Positions 1 to 9,023 of a stretch of 64,000 nt of DNA are shown in pieces (within the stretch, counting starts at the first letter, position 1; each line of letters starts with the position of its first letter). The stretch is from Limimonas halophila (lineage in GTDB: Bacteria > Pseudomonadota > Alphaproteobacteria > Kiloniellales > Rhodovibrionaceae). The translations under genes and the position numbers were made by a program. Location of the stretch: positions 1 to 64,000 of the forward strand of contig NZ_FNCE01000002.1 of NCBI RefSeq assembly GCF_900100655.1, read 5' to 3'. The notes under the pieces are model-generated. The model made no database searches. It saw only the letters and a program-made list of their open reading frames with translations, and was not told the DNA's origin.

Positions 1-362
1 CGCAGAAGGCGACCGAGGACATCTCCGCGCGCATCAACAAGGTGCAGAGCGAGACCAGCGAGGCGGTGACGGCGATCGAGCGCATCGCTTCCAGCGTCAA
101 GCAGATCGACGAGACGGCGTCCTCGATCGCCTCGGCGATGGAGGAGCAGACCGCCTCCACCCAGGAGATCGCGCGCAACATCGAGGAAGCCTCGGCCGGC
201 GCGCAGGAGGTCACCAACACCATCGGCGAGGTGACCCAAGCCGCCGACACCACGGAATCCACCGCCAGCGAAGTCCTGTCCAGCGCCGACGACATCAACA
301 AGCAGGCCCAGACGCTGCGGGACAAAACGAGCGAGCTCTTGAGCAGTCTGCGAGCGGCCTGA
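1..362 (+). CDS. Methyl-accepting chemotaxis protein, C-terminal end (partial)
   Basis: This is the last ~120 residues of a chemoreceptor; the gene begins before the window and the reading frame enters at base 3. The translation is an uninterrupted heptad-like helix rich in Ala, Ser, Thr and Glu, with segments such as SAMEEQTASTQEIARNIEEA and GEVTQAADTTESTASEVL. This is typical of the distal coiled-coil signalling arm of MCPs that follows the CheA/CheW-binding hairpin. No CheR-docking pentapeptide is visible at the C-terminus, which ends SSLRAA. Sensor and membrane parts are outside the window, so the ligand cannot be inferred. It converges on the minus-strand threonine ammonia-lyase gene. 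Confidence 0.85.
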   Translation, partial: QKATEDISARINKVQSETSEAVTAIERIASSVKQIDETASSIASAMEEQTASTQEIARNIEEASAGAQEVTNTIGEVTQAADTTESTASEVLSSADDINKQAQTLRDKTSELLSSLRAA

Positions 363-388
363 CGCCGGCGCGGACGGAGCCGCGCACG

Positions 389-421
389 AAAAAGGGGCCG
401 CGGGCAATGGCCCGCGGCCCC
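389..421 (-). terminator. Rho-independent terminator for the threonine ammonia-lyase gene
   Basis: A perfect 12-bp stem (394-405 with 410-421, arm GGGGCCGCGGGC) closes a 4-base loop. On the minus strand it is followed by a run of five T (389-393 read in reverse). It lies between two convergent genes; the T-run orientation fits termination of the minus-strand gene, though the hairpin could also slow transcription from the chemoreceptor side. Confidence 0.8.
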
Positions 422-449
422 AATGCGTTCGGCGGTTGCCGCGTCGTGG

Positions 450-1712
450 TTACGGCAGCGACGGGCCGTCCGCGGAGATGCTGGACAGCACGCGGGTGTG
501 GAAGCCGCCGCCCTCGAGGGCGGAGACGATCTCGCGGACGTGCGTGCTGTTGCGCGTCTCCACCACGGCGTCGATCTCCGCCTTGCGCACGGGCACGTCG
601 TGGAAGAGGCGCTGGTGGTAGATCTCCACGATGTTGCCGCCGGTGTCGCCGATGAGGCCCGAGAGGCGCGCCAGCACGCCCGGCGCGTCGGTGATGTCGA
701 TGCGCAGGCGCACCAAACGGCCGTCGCGCACCAGCCCGCGCATCAGCACCGAGGCCAGGATGCGGGTGTCGATGTTGCCGCCGCAGATGACGAGCCCGAC
801 CTTGCGGCCGGCCAGGCGCTCGCGGTTCTTCGACAGCGCGGCCAGCGGCGCCGCGCCCGCGCCCTCGGCGACCGTCTTCTGATACTCGGACAGCGTGGAG
901 ACGCCGCCCTCGATGCTGGCCTCGTCCACCAGCTCGATCTGGCTGACGAGGTTGCGGATGACCTTGGTCGTCAGCTCACCCGGCTTCTTCACGGCGATGC
1001 CGTCGGCGAGGCTGACGCCGCCCGAGGTCGCCGGCAGGCCGTGGATGTGCTGGTACATCGAGGGGAAGAGCTCGGCCTCGACGCCGATCATCTCCACCTC
1101 GGGGTTCAGCGACTTGGCGGCGATGGACGTGCCCGAAAGGACACCGCCGCCGCCGATGGGCGCGATGATGGTGTCCAGCTCCGGCTGATCCGCCATCATC
1201 TCCAGGCCGATCGTGCCCTGGCCGGCGAGCGTCTTCGGGTCGTCGTAGGGGTGAACGTAGGTCAGGCCCTCGGCGTCCATCAGCTCCTGGGCCTTCTCGC
1301 CGGCCTCGTCGATGGTGTCGCCGTACTGGATGACGCGGGCGCCGAAGTCGCGCGTGCGCTCCACCTTGCTGAAGGGCGCGGAGGTGGGCATGACGATCGT
1401 GGCCGGGATGCCCAGGCGCTGGGCGTGGTAGGCGACGCCCTGGGCGTGGTTGCCGGCCGACTTGGCGATCACGCCGGTCTTCTTCTGCTCGTCCGACAGC
1501 GAGACCAGCTTCACGTAGGACCCGCGGTCCTTGAAGGAGCCGGTGTACTGCTGGTTTTCCAGCTTCAGGTAGACCTCGCACCCGAGCATCGCGGACAGCC
1601 GCGAGGCGGGGATCAGGGGCGTGCGCACCACGTTGCCCTCGAGGGTCTCGGCTGCGGCCCGGATGTCGTCCAGGGTGCAGCCCACGTCCGTGGCGACTTC
1701 GGCAACGCTCAT
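450..1712 (-). CDS. ilvA: Threonine ammonia-lyase (threonine dehydratase) with C-terminal ACT domain
   Basis: A PLP-dependent enzyme that deaminates L-threonine to 2-oxobutanoate, the entry step of isoleucine synthesis (or threonine catabolism). The product is 420 aa. The PLP lysine is K61 in GSFKDRGS, the phosphate/Asn loop SAGNHAQG is near residues 85-92, and the glycine-rich PLP phosphate loop reads PIGGGGVLSG. An ACT-like domain of ~80 residues (RLRIDITDAPGVLARLSGLI) closes the protein, so amino-acid feedback control is likely. I chose the ATG at 1712 because AGGGAGAG lies just upstream and the core begins there; a longer frame up to 1844 has no homology-like sequence. The single ACT domain leaves the biosynthetic versus catabolic role open. 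Confidence 0.92.
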   Translation of the reverse strand: MSVAEVATDVGCTLDDIRAAAETLEGNVVRTPLIPASRLSAMLGCEVYLKLENQQYTGSFKDRGSYVKLVSLSDEQKKTGVIAKSAGNHAQGVAYHAQRLGIPATIVMPTSAPFSKVERTRDFGARVIQYGDTIDEAGEKAQELMDAEGLTYVHPYDDPKTLAGQGTIGLEMMADQPELDTIIAPIGGGGVLSGTSIAAKSLNPEVEMIGVEAELFPSMYQHIHGLPATSGGVSLADGIAVKKPGELTTKVIRNLVSQIELVDEASIEGGVSTLSEYQKTVAEGAGAAPLAALSKNRERLAGRKVGLVICGGNIDTRILASVLMRGLVRDGRLVRLRIDITDAPGVLARLSGLIGDTGGNIVEIYHQRLFHDVPVRKAEIDAVVETRNSTHVREIVSALEGGGFHTRVLSSISADGPSLP

Positions 1713-1773
1713 GATGGCGACTCTCCCTGCGCGTTTGTGGCTTGCTGCGATACGCGCCGCGTGACCGCCGCGG

Positions 1774-4161
1774 CTATCGCTCGGGCGAATGGTGCGCGGG
1801 AAGAAGCCGCAATGTGCGGTCCGACGCTTTGCTGTCGCCGACAAGCTTTAAATACTTTCCGTCGCGCCAGGGGCGAGCCAGGTCCATGTAGTGGGGCGAA
1901 AGCGGGTTGCTGGACTGGCCGCCGGCAATCATGAAGCGCGAACTGCCCGGCGGGCGGCTCAGGTCGTGCAGGCTGCGCAGGCCCGCCCCGTGAACGTGTT
2001 CGTAGCGTTCGCCGAAGGCCGCGCTGTAGCGCATGCCGCCGCGGTTGACCGTCTCGTCGCCGCCCGGCGTCGCCAGATCCGGGTGCAGCAGCCCGCCGAG
2101 CACCGGCACACGCGACAGCAGGGTGTGGGGGAGTGTGGTGCGGTGCGCGTCGCCCCACCGCCACGACCGAACGTCGCCGCCGAAGCGGTCTTCAAGCCTG
2201 GTGAGCGCGGTTTCCAGCGCTTGTCCCGCGACGCGGGCGCACGGCCCGGCCGTGTCCTCGGGCGCGGCATCGCGGCACCAACCGCCGGCGCCGGCGAGCG
2301 CGCGGCGCAGGCGGCGCGGCTCGGGCCGGGCGAAGTCCGTGAACAGCGGACCCAGCGGCTCCGCGAAGAGGGCGCGGTTCAACATGTCCAGCCACGCCGT
2401 GAAGATCAGCGGCGCCGCCGTGTCGGTCGCCATCCCGCCGTCCCACTGGCGCAGGATGTCCAGGGCCGGGGCGGTTTCCCCGCTCGCCGGCGCCAGCCGC
2501 AGCAGGCGGTCGCGCAGCAGGCGTGGCGCCGCGCCCATGGTATCGAGCTGGATGGCCTCCATCGCGTCGAGTGTCAGCGGCCGCTCGGCGCGGTCGAGCA
2601 GGCGGCCGATGCGCTCGGCCCGGTCCGGTGGCGGCCAGTGCGCGGCCAAGCTGTAGGGGTAGGCGTCGGCAACCAAGCGGTTGTTCGCGTTGACGAGGCG
2701 GCCGCGCTCCGGGTTCACGCTTTGCGGCAGGGCATCGCGCGGGATGAAACGCTCCCACCCGCGGCCCTGTTCCCACCCCGGAATGGGCAGCATGCCGTTG
2801 CCGTTCTTGCGCACCGGCACGCGCGCCGGGGCCGTGACGGCGATATTGCCGGCGTCGTCGGCCAGGAAGATGTTCTGTTGCGGCGCGCCCGCGTGGTCCA
2901 GGGCCGTCAACGCCGCATCGACACTGCTCGCGGCATTGACGCTTCGGATGGCGTCGAGCGTGCGGTCGTCGGGCCGCAGCGCCGGCCAAGCCAGCGCCAG
3001 CACGGAGCGCGGGCGGGTGGCCGCGCCGGCCTCGGGCACGGCGTCGGAGATCACGGGGCCGTGGCGGGAGCGGCGCACCTCGACGGTCACGGGCTCGTCC
3101 TCGCCGCGAACGGCGATGTGCTCGGTGCGCGTTTCGAAGGCGCGGGTGCCGCCGGGCACGCGGTAGCGGTCCCGGTTCTGCGGCGCGAGCTTTTCGATGA
3201 AGAGGTCCTGGGTGTCGCTGTGCGTCGTCGTCAGGCCCCAGGCGAGGTGCTGGTTGCGCCCGGCGACGTGGAAAGGGATGCCGGGCGAGGTCGCGCCCAC
3301 GAGGGTCATTTCCGGCGTTTCGATGCGCGCCAGGTACCAGTACCCCGGCGTTTGCAGGCGCAGGTGCGGATCGTTCGCCAGCATCGGCCCGCCGCCGGCC
3401 GTGCGCGTGCCGTCCACGGCCCAGGCGTTGGAGGCGGAAACGTCCGTGGCCCCCTTCGGCAGCAGGCTCGCCAGCTCGCCCAGCGGCAGGTCCAGCGAGG
3501 ACAGGATCGTGGTCGCCGCGGTTTCGGGGTAGGAGGGGCGCAGGGTGTCGATTTGCGACGGCGACAGCCGGTCGGCCAGCCGGGCGTTGGTGATCTCCTC
3601 GCGCCAGTTGCCGGAGAGCTGGAGCTGCATGATGTGCAGCCACGCCAGGCTGTCGGCGGCCGTCCACGGCTCGGGCTCGCCCACCACCTGCAACACCGGC
3701 GGCAGCACGGGGTCGCGCGCCAGGAAGGCGTTGACGCCGTCGGCGTAGGCGTCGAGCGCCGCGCGCGTCGGCTCGCTGAGGTGCTGGAGCTGCTTCTTCG
3801 CCAACTCGCGGAAGCCAAGGATGCGCATCAGCTTGTCGATGCGCAGCGTGCCCGCGCCGGCGAGTTCCGACAGCTTGCCGTGGGCCACCCGGCGCACCAT
3901 GGCGAGCTGCATCAGCCGGTCCTGGGCGTGCAGGAAGCCCAGCGCCGCATGGGCGTCCCGACGCGAGTCGGCCGCTATCGTGGGGATGCCGTGGTCGTCG
4001 CGCGTGACGGTCACGGGCGCGTCCACGGCCGCGATGTCGATCTCCCCGCTGGTTTGCGGCAAGGATTGGCGCAGATAGCCGTAGCCGGCCGCGCCCGCGA
4101 TCACGGCCAGGATCAGGACCGCGGCGGCGATCCGCCCGGTCCAGCGCAAAACAGCTCGCAC
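1774..4161 (-). CDS. Penicillin acylase family protein (Ntn-hydrolase)
   Basis: About 795 aa, the usual size for this family, whose members cleave amide bonds in beta-lactams, acyl-homoserine lactones or other acylated amines. An N-terminal hydrophobic helix (WTGRIAAAVLILAVIAGAAGYGYL) anchors or exports the precursor. The alpha chain shows VTVTRDDHGIPTI and a helical region. The autocatalytic processing site is at SASNAWAVDG, where the Ser before Asn-Ala-Trp would become the beta-chain N-terminal nucleophile, followed by MLANDPHL. The start is taken as GTG at 4161, preceded by CTGGAGA at good spacing; the frame is open further upstream to 4263. Substrate cannot be read from sequence: quorum-quenching acylase and penicillin amidase are both possible. 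It sits 61 bp upstream of ilvA on the same strand. Confidence 0.85.
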   Translation of the reverse strand: MRAVLRWTGRIAAAVLILAVIAGAAGYGYLRQSLPQTSGEIDIAAVDAPVTVTRDDHGIPTIAADSRRDAHAALGFLHAQDRLMQLAMVRRVAHGKLSELAGAGTLRIDKLMRILGFRELAKKQLQHLSEPTRAALDAYADGVNAFLARDPVLPPVLQVVGEPEPWTAADSLAWLHIMQLQLSGNWREEITNARLADRLSPSQIDTLRPSYPETAATTILSSLDLPLGELASLLPKGATDVSASNAWAVDGTRTAGGGPMLANDPHLRLQTPGYWYLARIETPEMTLVGATSPGIPFHVAGRNQHLAWGLTTTHSDTQDLFIEKLAPQNRDRYRVPGGTRAFETRTEHIAVRGEDEPVTVEVRRSRHGPVISDAVPEAGAATRPRSVLALAWPALRPDDRTLDAIRSVNAASSVDAALTALDHAGAPQQNIFLADDAGNIAVTAPARVPVRKNGNGMLPIPGWEQGRGWERFIPRDALPQSVNPERGRLVNANNRLVADAYPYSLAAHWPPPDRAERIGRLLDRAERPLTLDAMEAIQLDTMGAAPRLLRDRLLRLAPASGETAPALDILRQWDGGMATDTAAPLIFTAWLDMLNRALFAEPLGPLFTDFARPEPRRLRRALAGAGGWCRDAAPEDTAGPCARVAGQALETALTRLEDRFGGDVRSWRWGDAHRTTLPHTLLSRVPVLGGLLHPDLATPGGDETVNRGGMRYSAAFGERYEHVHGAGLRSLHDLSRPPGSSRFMIAGGQSSNPLSPHYMDLARPWRDGKYLKLVGDSKASDRTLRLLPAHHSPER

Positions 4162-4379
4162 GTCGGCGTCTCCAGGTATCGGCGTGAGTCGGAACCCGTC
4201 CGGGGCAGGGCGGCGCCTGGCGGGCGCGCCGTCAAGCCGGTTGTCGCGCGCATCTTGACACACCGGCGTGCGTGCGGTTGAGACACGGCTTTCATCCCCG
4301 CTTGCGCAGCGCGATCAGGGCAGGGCGAGCCTGCCGGGACCCGTTTCGTGTTCGGCCGCGGCACGCCGCTGGAGGTGTC

Positions 4380-5537
4380 ATGCAGACCCTGCTCGACCGT
4401 GAGCGCTTCGACGACGCCGACGCCGTGGTGCGCGCGCTCCAGCCCGCCTATCCCGTGTACTGCCTGCGCCCGCACGTCATCGATGCGGCGGCGCGGCATT
4501 TCGTGGCCCACATGCCGGGCGACACGCTCTATGCCATGAAGTGCAACCCGCACCCGCGCGTCCTCTCCGCCGTGTCCGAGGCCGGGGTGCGGTCGTTCGA
4601 CGCCGCCTCGCTGCCCGAGATCGCGCAGGTCATGGGCCTCTCGCGCGGCAACGAGGCCTGCTACATGAACCCGGTGAAGCCGCCGGGGGCCATCGCCACG
4701 GCCGCGCGCGACTACGGCGTGCGCGTGGTGTCCGCCGATCACGCCGAGGAGGTGGTGAAGATCGCCGCCGAGATCCCGGACCCGGCGGCGACGACCGTGG
4801 CCGTGCGCATCGCCACGCCCGGCACCGAGGCGGAGATGGACCTCTCCGGCAAGTTCGGCGCCGCGCCCGGCGAGGCGGCGCGGCTGATGCGCCTGGTCGC
4901 CGAGCACGGCATGCGGCCCGGCATCGCCTTCCACGTGGGCTCGCAGTGCCGCTCGCCCGCCGCGTACACGCGCGCGCTCGATCAGGTGGGGTCGGTGATC
5001 AGCGAGGCCGGGGTGCGCCCGGCCTGCGTCGACATCGGCGGCGGTTTCCCCGCGCCCTACGGCAGCGCGACGCCGCCCCTGGCCGATTTCGCCGACGCGG
5101 TTCGCAGCGCGCTGGACGGCCTTGATCTGCCGGGGGACTGCCGCATCATGGCCGAGCCGGGCCGGGCGATCGTGGCGCAGGGGATGTCGCTGCTGGTTCA
5201 GGTGCACCTGCGTGCGGGCCGGCGGCTCTACATCAACGACGGCGTCTTCGGCAGCCTGGGCGAGGTCTCGATCGTCGGCCTGCGCCCGCCGGCGCGCGTG
5301 GTGCGGCCCACCGGCCCGGCGCCCGCGGCGGAAACCCAGGTGTACGAGATCGCGGGGCCGACCTGCGATTCCGTCGACATGATCCCGGAAGCCTTCGAGC
5401 TGCCCGCCGACATCGCCACGGGCGACTGGATCGAGATCGACTGCATGGGCGCGTATTCGAACGCCCTGGCCTCGCGCTTCAACGGCTTCGACCCCTGCAC
5501 CTTCGTCGAGGTGGGCGACCCGCCGCCCTGTTCGTGA
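4380..5537 (+). CDS. Ornithine/diaminopimelate-type PLP decarboxylase (probable ornithine decarboxylase)
   Basis: A 385-aa fold-type III (group IV) PLP decarboxylase. The PLP lysine is K54 in YAMKCNPHP, the glycine phosphate loop reads CVDIGGGFPAPYG, EPGRAIVA follows, and GPTCDSVD carries the catalytic Cys329. CDSxD is characteristic of ornithine decarboxylases, which convert ornithine to putrescine, so ODC is the best call over diaminopimelate decarboxylase. Start ATG at 4380 is preceded by GGAGG. The gene is divergent from the acylase gene. A TTGACA hexamer at 4255-4260 could be part of its promoter, but no good -10 box follows. Confidence 0.88.
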   Translation: MQTLLDRERFDDADAVVRALQPAYPVYCLRPHVIDAAARHFVAHMPGDTLYAMKCNPHPRVLSAVSEAGVRSFDAASLPEIAQVMGLSRGNEACYMNPVKPPGAIATAARDYGVRVVSADHAEEVVKIAAEIPDPAATTVAVRIATPGTEAEMDLSGKFGAAPGEAARLMRLVAEHGMRPGIAFHVGSQCRSPAAYTRALDQVGSVISEAGVRPACVDIGGGFPAPYGSATPPLADFADAVRSALDGLDLPGDCRIMAEPGRAIVAQGMSLLVQVHLRAGRRLYINDGVFGSLGEVSIVGLRPPARVVRPTGPAPAAETQVYEIAGPTCDSVDMIPEAFELPADIATGDWIEIDCMGAYSNALASRFNGFDPCTFVEVGDPPPCS

Positions 5538-5599
5538 TCCTCCGCCGCGTTGGCGGCGAAGCGTGCGGTGCCATATCCTCGCAGTGAGGAGAGATCGCG

Positions 5600-6466
5600 A
5601 TGGTAACGCAAACGGTGCCGCGCCTGGACCACGTGCTGGGCTTGTCCACGGCCGGGTTCCACCGGCTCGCTTACGCCGACTGGGGCGAGGCCGACAGCCC
5701 GGCGTGCGTCTGCGTTCACGGCCTGACGCGCACGGGGCGCGACTTCGACGCGCTGGCGGAGGCGCTGGCGCCCAACCGCCGCGTGCTCTGCCCCGACGTG
5801 GCCGGGCGCGGGCGCAGCGACTGGCTGGCCTCGGCGGAGGCCTACACCTACCAGCAGCACATGGCCGACCTGACGGCAGTGATCGCGCGCGCCGGCGCCG
5901 ACGGCGTGGACTGGGTGGGCACCTCGATGGGCGGCATCCTGGGCATGCTGATGGCGGCGCAGCCGGGCACGCCCATCCGCCGGCTGGTCCTGAACGACGT
6001 CGGGCCCTTCATCCCGCGCGAGGCGCTGCTGCGCATCGGCGAGTACGTGGGCACGGACCCGAGTTTCTCCGACTTTGATGCCGCCGTGGCCTACCTGCGG
6101 CGGGTGAGCGCGCCCTTCGGCGATCTGCCGGACGGTCACTGGCGTCATCTCACCCGGCACTGCGTGCGCCCGGACGGCGCGGGCGGCTACCGCCTGCACT
6201 ACGATCCGCGCATTGGCGCCGCCTTCCAGGATCCGGACGCGCTTGCCGACGTTGACCTTTGGCAGGTGTGGGATGCCATCGCGTGTCCCGTGCTCGTGGT
6301 GCGCGGGGCGGAGAGCGATCTGCTGACGGCCGACACGGCCGAGGAAATGACGACCCGCGGGCCGGGTGCCGAGGTCGTGACCGTGCCGGACACCGGGCAC
6401 GCGCCGCCGCTGCTGTCGGACGCGCAGATCCGGCCGGTCGCCGACTGGCTGACCGCGCGCGGCTGA
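5600..6466 (+). CDS. Alpha/beta-fold hydrolase
   Basis: A 288-aa cytosolic hydrolase with a complete alpha/beta-hydrolase signature. The oxyanion-region motif is VHGLTRTGRDF, the nucleophile elbow GTSMGG puts Ser at residue 109, an acidic residue lies near VVRGAESDLL, and the catalytic His is in DTGHAPPLL close to the C-terminus. The substrate is unknown. GAGGAGAG shortly before the ATG supports the start. Its stop codon overlaps the start of the next hydrolase gene (TGATG), so the two are probably translated together. Confidence 0.88.
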   Translation: MVTQTVPRLDHVLGLSTAGFHRLAYADWGEADSPACVCVHGLTRTGRDFDALAEALAPNRRVLCPDVAGRGRSDWLASAEAYTYQQHMADLTAVIARAGADGVDWVGTSMGGILGMLMAAQPGTPIRRLVLNDVGPFIPREALLRIGEYVGTDPSFSDFDAAVAYLRRVSAPFGDLPDGHWRHLTRHCVRPDGAGGYRLHYDPRIGAAFQDPDALADVDLWQVWDAIACPVLVVRGAESDLLTADTAEEMTTRGPGAEVVTVPDTGHAPPLLSDAQIRPVADWLTARG

Positions 6467-7452
6467 TGCGGGCACCATCCGACGGCATCGACAGCTTCCG
6501 CCCGCGTCCGCCCTGGTGGACGGGCGATTTGCAGACCGTGCGCAACGCGGTCGTGCGCCCGCGCGTGGACCTCTCGTCCTGGCCGGAAGCGCGGCTGTGG
6601 CTGCCGGTGCAGGGCGGCGACTGGCTGGCGGCGGCCTTGCACGCGGGCGAGCGGATCGGCCACGCGCCGCCGGTGGTGCTGATCCACGGGCTGTGCGGCT
6701 GCGAGGATTCCGCCTACGTCCGCGCCAGCACGCGGTTTTGGCTCTCGCAGGGGCATCCCGTTCTGCGCCTGAACCTGCGGGGAAGCTGGCCCTCGCGCCC
6801 GCACTGCGCCGGGCACTACCACGCGGGGCGCAGCGAGGACCCGGCGGCGGCGCTGCGGGCCTTGATTCAGCGGCAGCCGGCGATCGCGCGAACCGGGGTC
6901 GTGGTCGTCGGCTATTCCCTGGGCGGCAACCTGCTGATCAAGCTGCTGGCGGAGGCGGGCCGCGAGCTGCCCATCCGCGCCGCGGCGACAGTGTCCGCGC
7001 CCATCGACCTCGCCGCGACGACACGGCGCTTCAACCGCCTGCGCAACGCGCCGTATCGCTGGTGGTTGCTGACGCTGATGAAGCGGGAAGCCCTGGCACC
7101 TCCGGCCGAGATCTCCGACGCCGAGCGCGCGGCCATCGACCGCGCGCGCACGCCGGCCGACTTCGACGACGGCTTCATCGCGCCGCGCTTCGGCTTCGGC
7201 GACTGCTGGGACTACTATGCCCGGTGCAGCGGCGAGCGCTTCCTGCCGGCCGTCCCGCTGCCGCTGCTGCTGATCCACGCCGCCGACGATCCCTGGATTC
7301 CGGTTGGGCCGTACGAACGCGTGCATTGGGACGCCAATCCGAACCTGACGCCAGTTTTGACTCCGGGCGGCGGGCACGTCGGCTTTCACGCCGCCGGGGA
7401 CGGCGACCCCTGGCACGACCGCCGCATCGCCGCCTTTCTGGCCGATCTGTAA
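6466..7452 (+). CDS. YheT-family alpha/beta hydrolase
   Basis: A 328-aa protein resembling the YheT/EMB8 group of hydrolases. It opens with FRPRPPWWTGDLQTV, a motif seen at the start of that family, where hydrophobic residues may contact membrane lipid. PVVLIHGLCGCEDS follows, then the nucleophile elbow VGYSLGGNLL, an Asp in HAADDPWIP and a His in GGGHVGF. The start ATG overlaps the upstream stop by one base. Physiological substrates of the family are poorly known, so I leave it as a hydrolase. Confidence 0.88.
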   Translation: MRAPSDGIDSFRPRPPWWTGDLQTVRNAVVRPRVDLSSWPEARLWLPVQGGDWLAAALHAGERIGHAPPVVLIHGLCGCEDSAYVRASTRFWLSQGHPVLRLNLRGSWPSRPHCAGHYHAGRSEDPAAALRALIQRQPAIARTGVVVVGYSLGGNLLIKLLAEAGRELPIRAAATVSAPIDLAATTRRFNRLRNAPYRWWLLTLMKREALAPPAEISDAERAAIDRARTPADFDDGFIAPRFGFGDCWDYYARCSGERFLPAVPLPLLLIHAADDPWIPVGPYERVHWDANPNLTPVLTPGGGHVGFHAAGDGDPWHDRRIAAFLADL

Positions 7453-7544
7453 CCGAATTCGGGCAACAGCCTTGGCGCGCGCCGGTCATCCCGGCAAACT
7501 GCGCGCCCACGTTCGACGATCGGCGAGCCCACACGGAGGCCCCC

Positions 7545-8846
7545 ATGACCGCCAGCGACAATCCCCATCCCGAGACGATCTGCCTGCACGCGGGCTTCGA
7601 CCACGATCCCGCGACGGGGGCGGTGGCGCCGCCGATCTACCAGACCACCAGCTATCAGTTCGAGGACACGGAGCACGCGCGCCGCCTGTTCGCGCTGGAA
7701 GAGCCGGGGAACATCTACACCCGGATCATGAACCCCACGAACGACATCCTGGAAAAGCGCATCGCCGCGCTGGAAGGCGGCGCGGCCGGGCTCGCGGTGT
7801 CGTCGGGGCAGGCGGCCTCGACGCTCAGCATCCAGAACATCGCGCGGGCCGGCGACAACGTCGTCTCCTCGACGGACCTCTACGGCGGCACCTGGAACCT
7901 CTTCAACCACACCCTGCCGCAGCAGGGCATCGAGGTGCGCTTCGTCGATCCGGCCGATCCGGAGGCGTTCCGCCGCGCCTCGGACGAGAAGACGCGCGCC
8001 TGGTACGCGGAGACGCTGCCCAACCCGAAGCTGCAGGTCTTCCCGATCTCGGAGGTCGCGGCGATCGGGCGCGAGATGGGCATCCCCCTGATCGTGGACA
8101 ACACGGCCGCGCCGGTGCTGTGCAAGCCGCTGGAGCACGGGGCGGCGGTCGTCGTCTACTCCACCACGAAGTACATCGGGGGCCACGGCACCTCGATCGG
8201 CGGGATGATCATCGACGGCGGGAATTTCCCGTGGGAGCAGCATCCCGAGCGCATCCCGCTGCTCAACCAGCCGGACCCGAGCTACCACGGCGCGGTGTGG
8301 ACCGAGGCGGCGAAGCCGCTCGGCCCCATCGCCTACGCGCTCAAGGCGCGCACGACGCTGCTGCGCGACCTCGGCTGCGCCATGAGCCCCTTCAATGCGT
8401 TTCTCTTCATTCAAGGGCTGGAGACGCTGCCGCTGCGCATGCGCACGCACTCGGAGAACGCGCGGCAGGTGGCGGACTATCTGGCCGAGCACCCGGCCGT
8501 CTCGCGCGTGATCTATCCCACGCACCAGGAGCCCAAGTTCCGCGAACGCGCGGACATGCACCTGCGCGGCGGCTATGGCGGCCTGCTCGGCTTCGAGCTG
8601 AAGGACGGCGCGGCGGCCGGCCGCAAGTTCATTGAGCAGCTCAAGCTGTTCTACCACGTCGCCAACATCGGCGATGCGCGCTCCCTCGCCATCCATCCGG
8701 CGACGACGACGCACTCCCAGCTTTCCGAGGAGGAACAGCTCGCCACCGGCACCTCGCCGGGCTACGTGCGCCTGTCCATCGGCCTGGAACACATCGACGA
8801 CATCAAGGCCGATCTGGCCCAGGCCCTGGAGGCGGCACGGGGGTAG
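7545..8846 (+). CDS. metY: O-acetylhomoserine aminocarboxypropyltransferase (sulfhydrylase)
   Basis: A 433-aa Cys/Met-metabolism PLP enzyme. It catalyses direct sulfhydrylation of O-acetylhomoserine to homocysteine in methionine synthesis. The hallmark N-terminus ETICLHAGF, the segment IYTRIMNPTNDILEKRIAALEGG, and the PLP lysine K209 in STTKYIGGHG are all present. The length near 430 residues favours the MetY subgroup over cystathionine gamma-synthase (~390). The start ATG at 7545 is preceded by GGAGG. I looked for a SAM riboswitch in the ~90 bp upstream and did not recognise one. Confidence 0.9.
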   Translation: MTASDNPHPETICLHAGFDHDPATGAVAPPIYQTTSYQFEDTEHARRLFALEEPGNIYTRIMNPTNDILEKRIAALEGGAAGLAVSSGQAASTLSIQNIARAGDNVVSSTDLYGGTWNLFNHTLPQQGIEVRFVDPADPEAFRRASDEKTRAWYAETLPNPKLQVFPISEVAAIGREMGIPLIVDNTAAPVLCKPLEHGAAVVVYSTTKYIGGHGTSIGGMIIDGGNFPWEQHPERIPLLNQPDPSYHGAVWTEAAKPLGPIAYALKARTTLLRDLGCAMSPFNAFLFIQGLETLPLRMRTHSENARQVADYLAEHPAVSRVIYPTHQEPKFRERADMHLRGGYGGLLGFELKDGAAAGRKFIEQLKLFYHVANIGDARSLAIHPATTTHSQLSEEEQLATGTSPGYVRLSIGLEHIDDIKADLAQALEAARG

Positions 8847-9023
8847 GTGCCGCGCTGGCGCCTGCACTCGCTTGGTGTGCGCGGCTCAGGGTTCATCACG
8901 ATCGGTTGACGATCGGCGTGTTTTCGTCGTCCCAACCGTTGCGCGCGGCGTTCCCCGGTGTTGGTATTGCCGTGGAGGCACTGTGTGGCAGGCAGCGCGG
9001 TGCCGCAGGCCAGGGAGGCCCGC

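Noticed and set aside
1774-4161. Beta-lactam resistance function for the acylase-family gene
   Set aside because: Family membership does not fix substrate; acyl-homoserine lactones or other amides are equally possible.
1891-4281. A 796-aa plus-strand open frame opposite the penicillin acylase gene
   Set aside because: Composition is Arg/Val/Gly/Gln-rich without motifs, while the minus strand has all Ntn-hydrolase signatures.
7453-7544. Possible SAM riboswitch upstream of metY
   Set aside because: The gap is short and I could not recognise a SAM-I or SAM-II core; only a good ribosome-binding site is evident.
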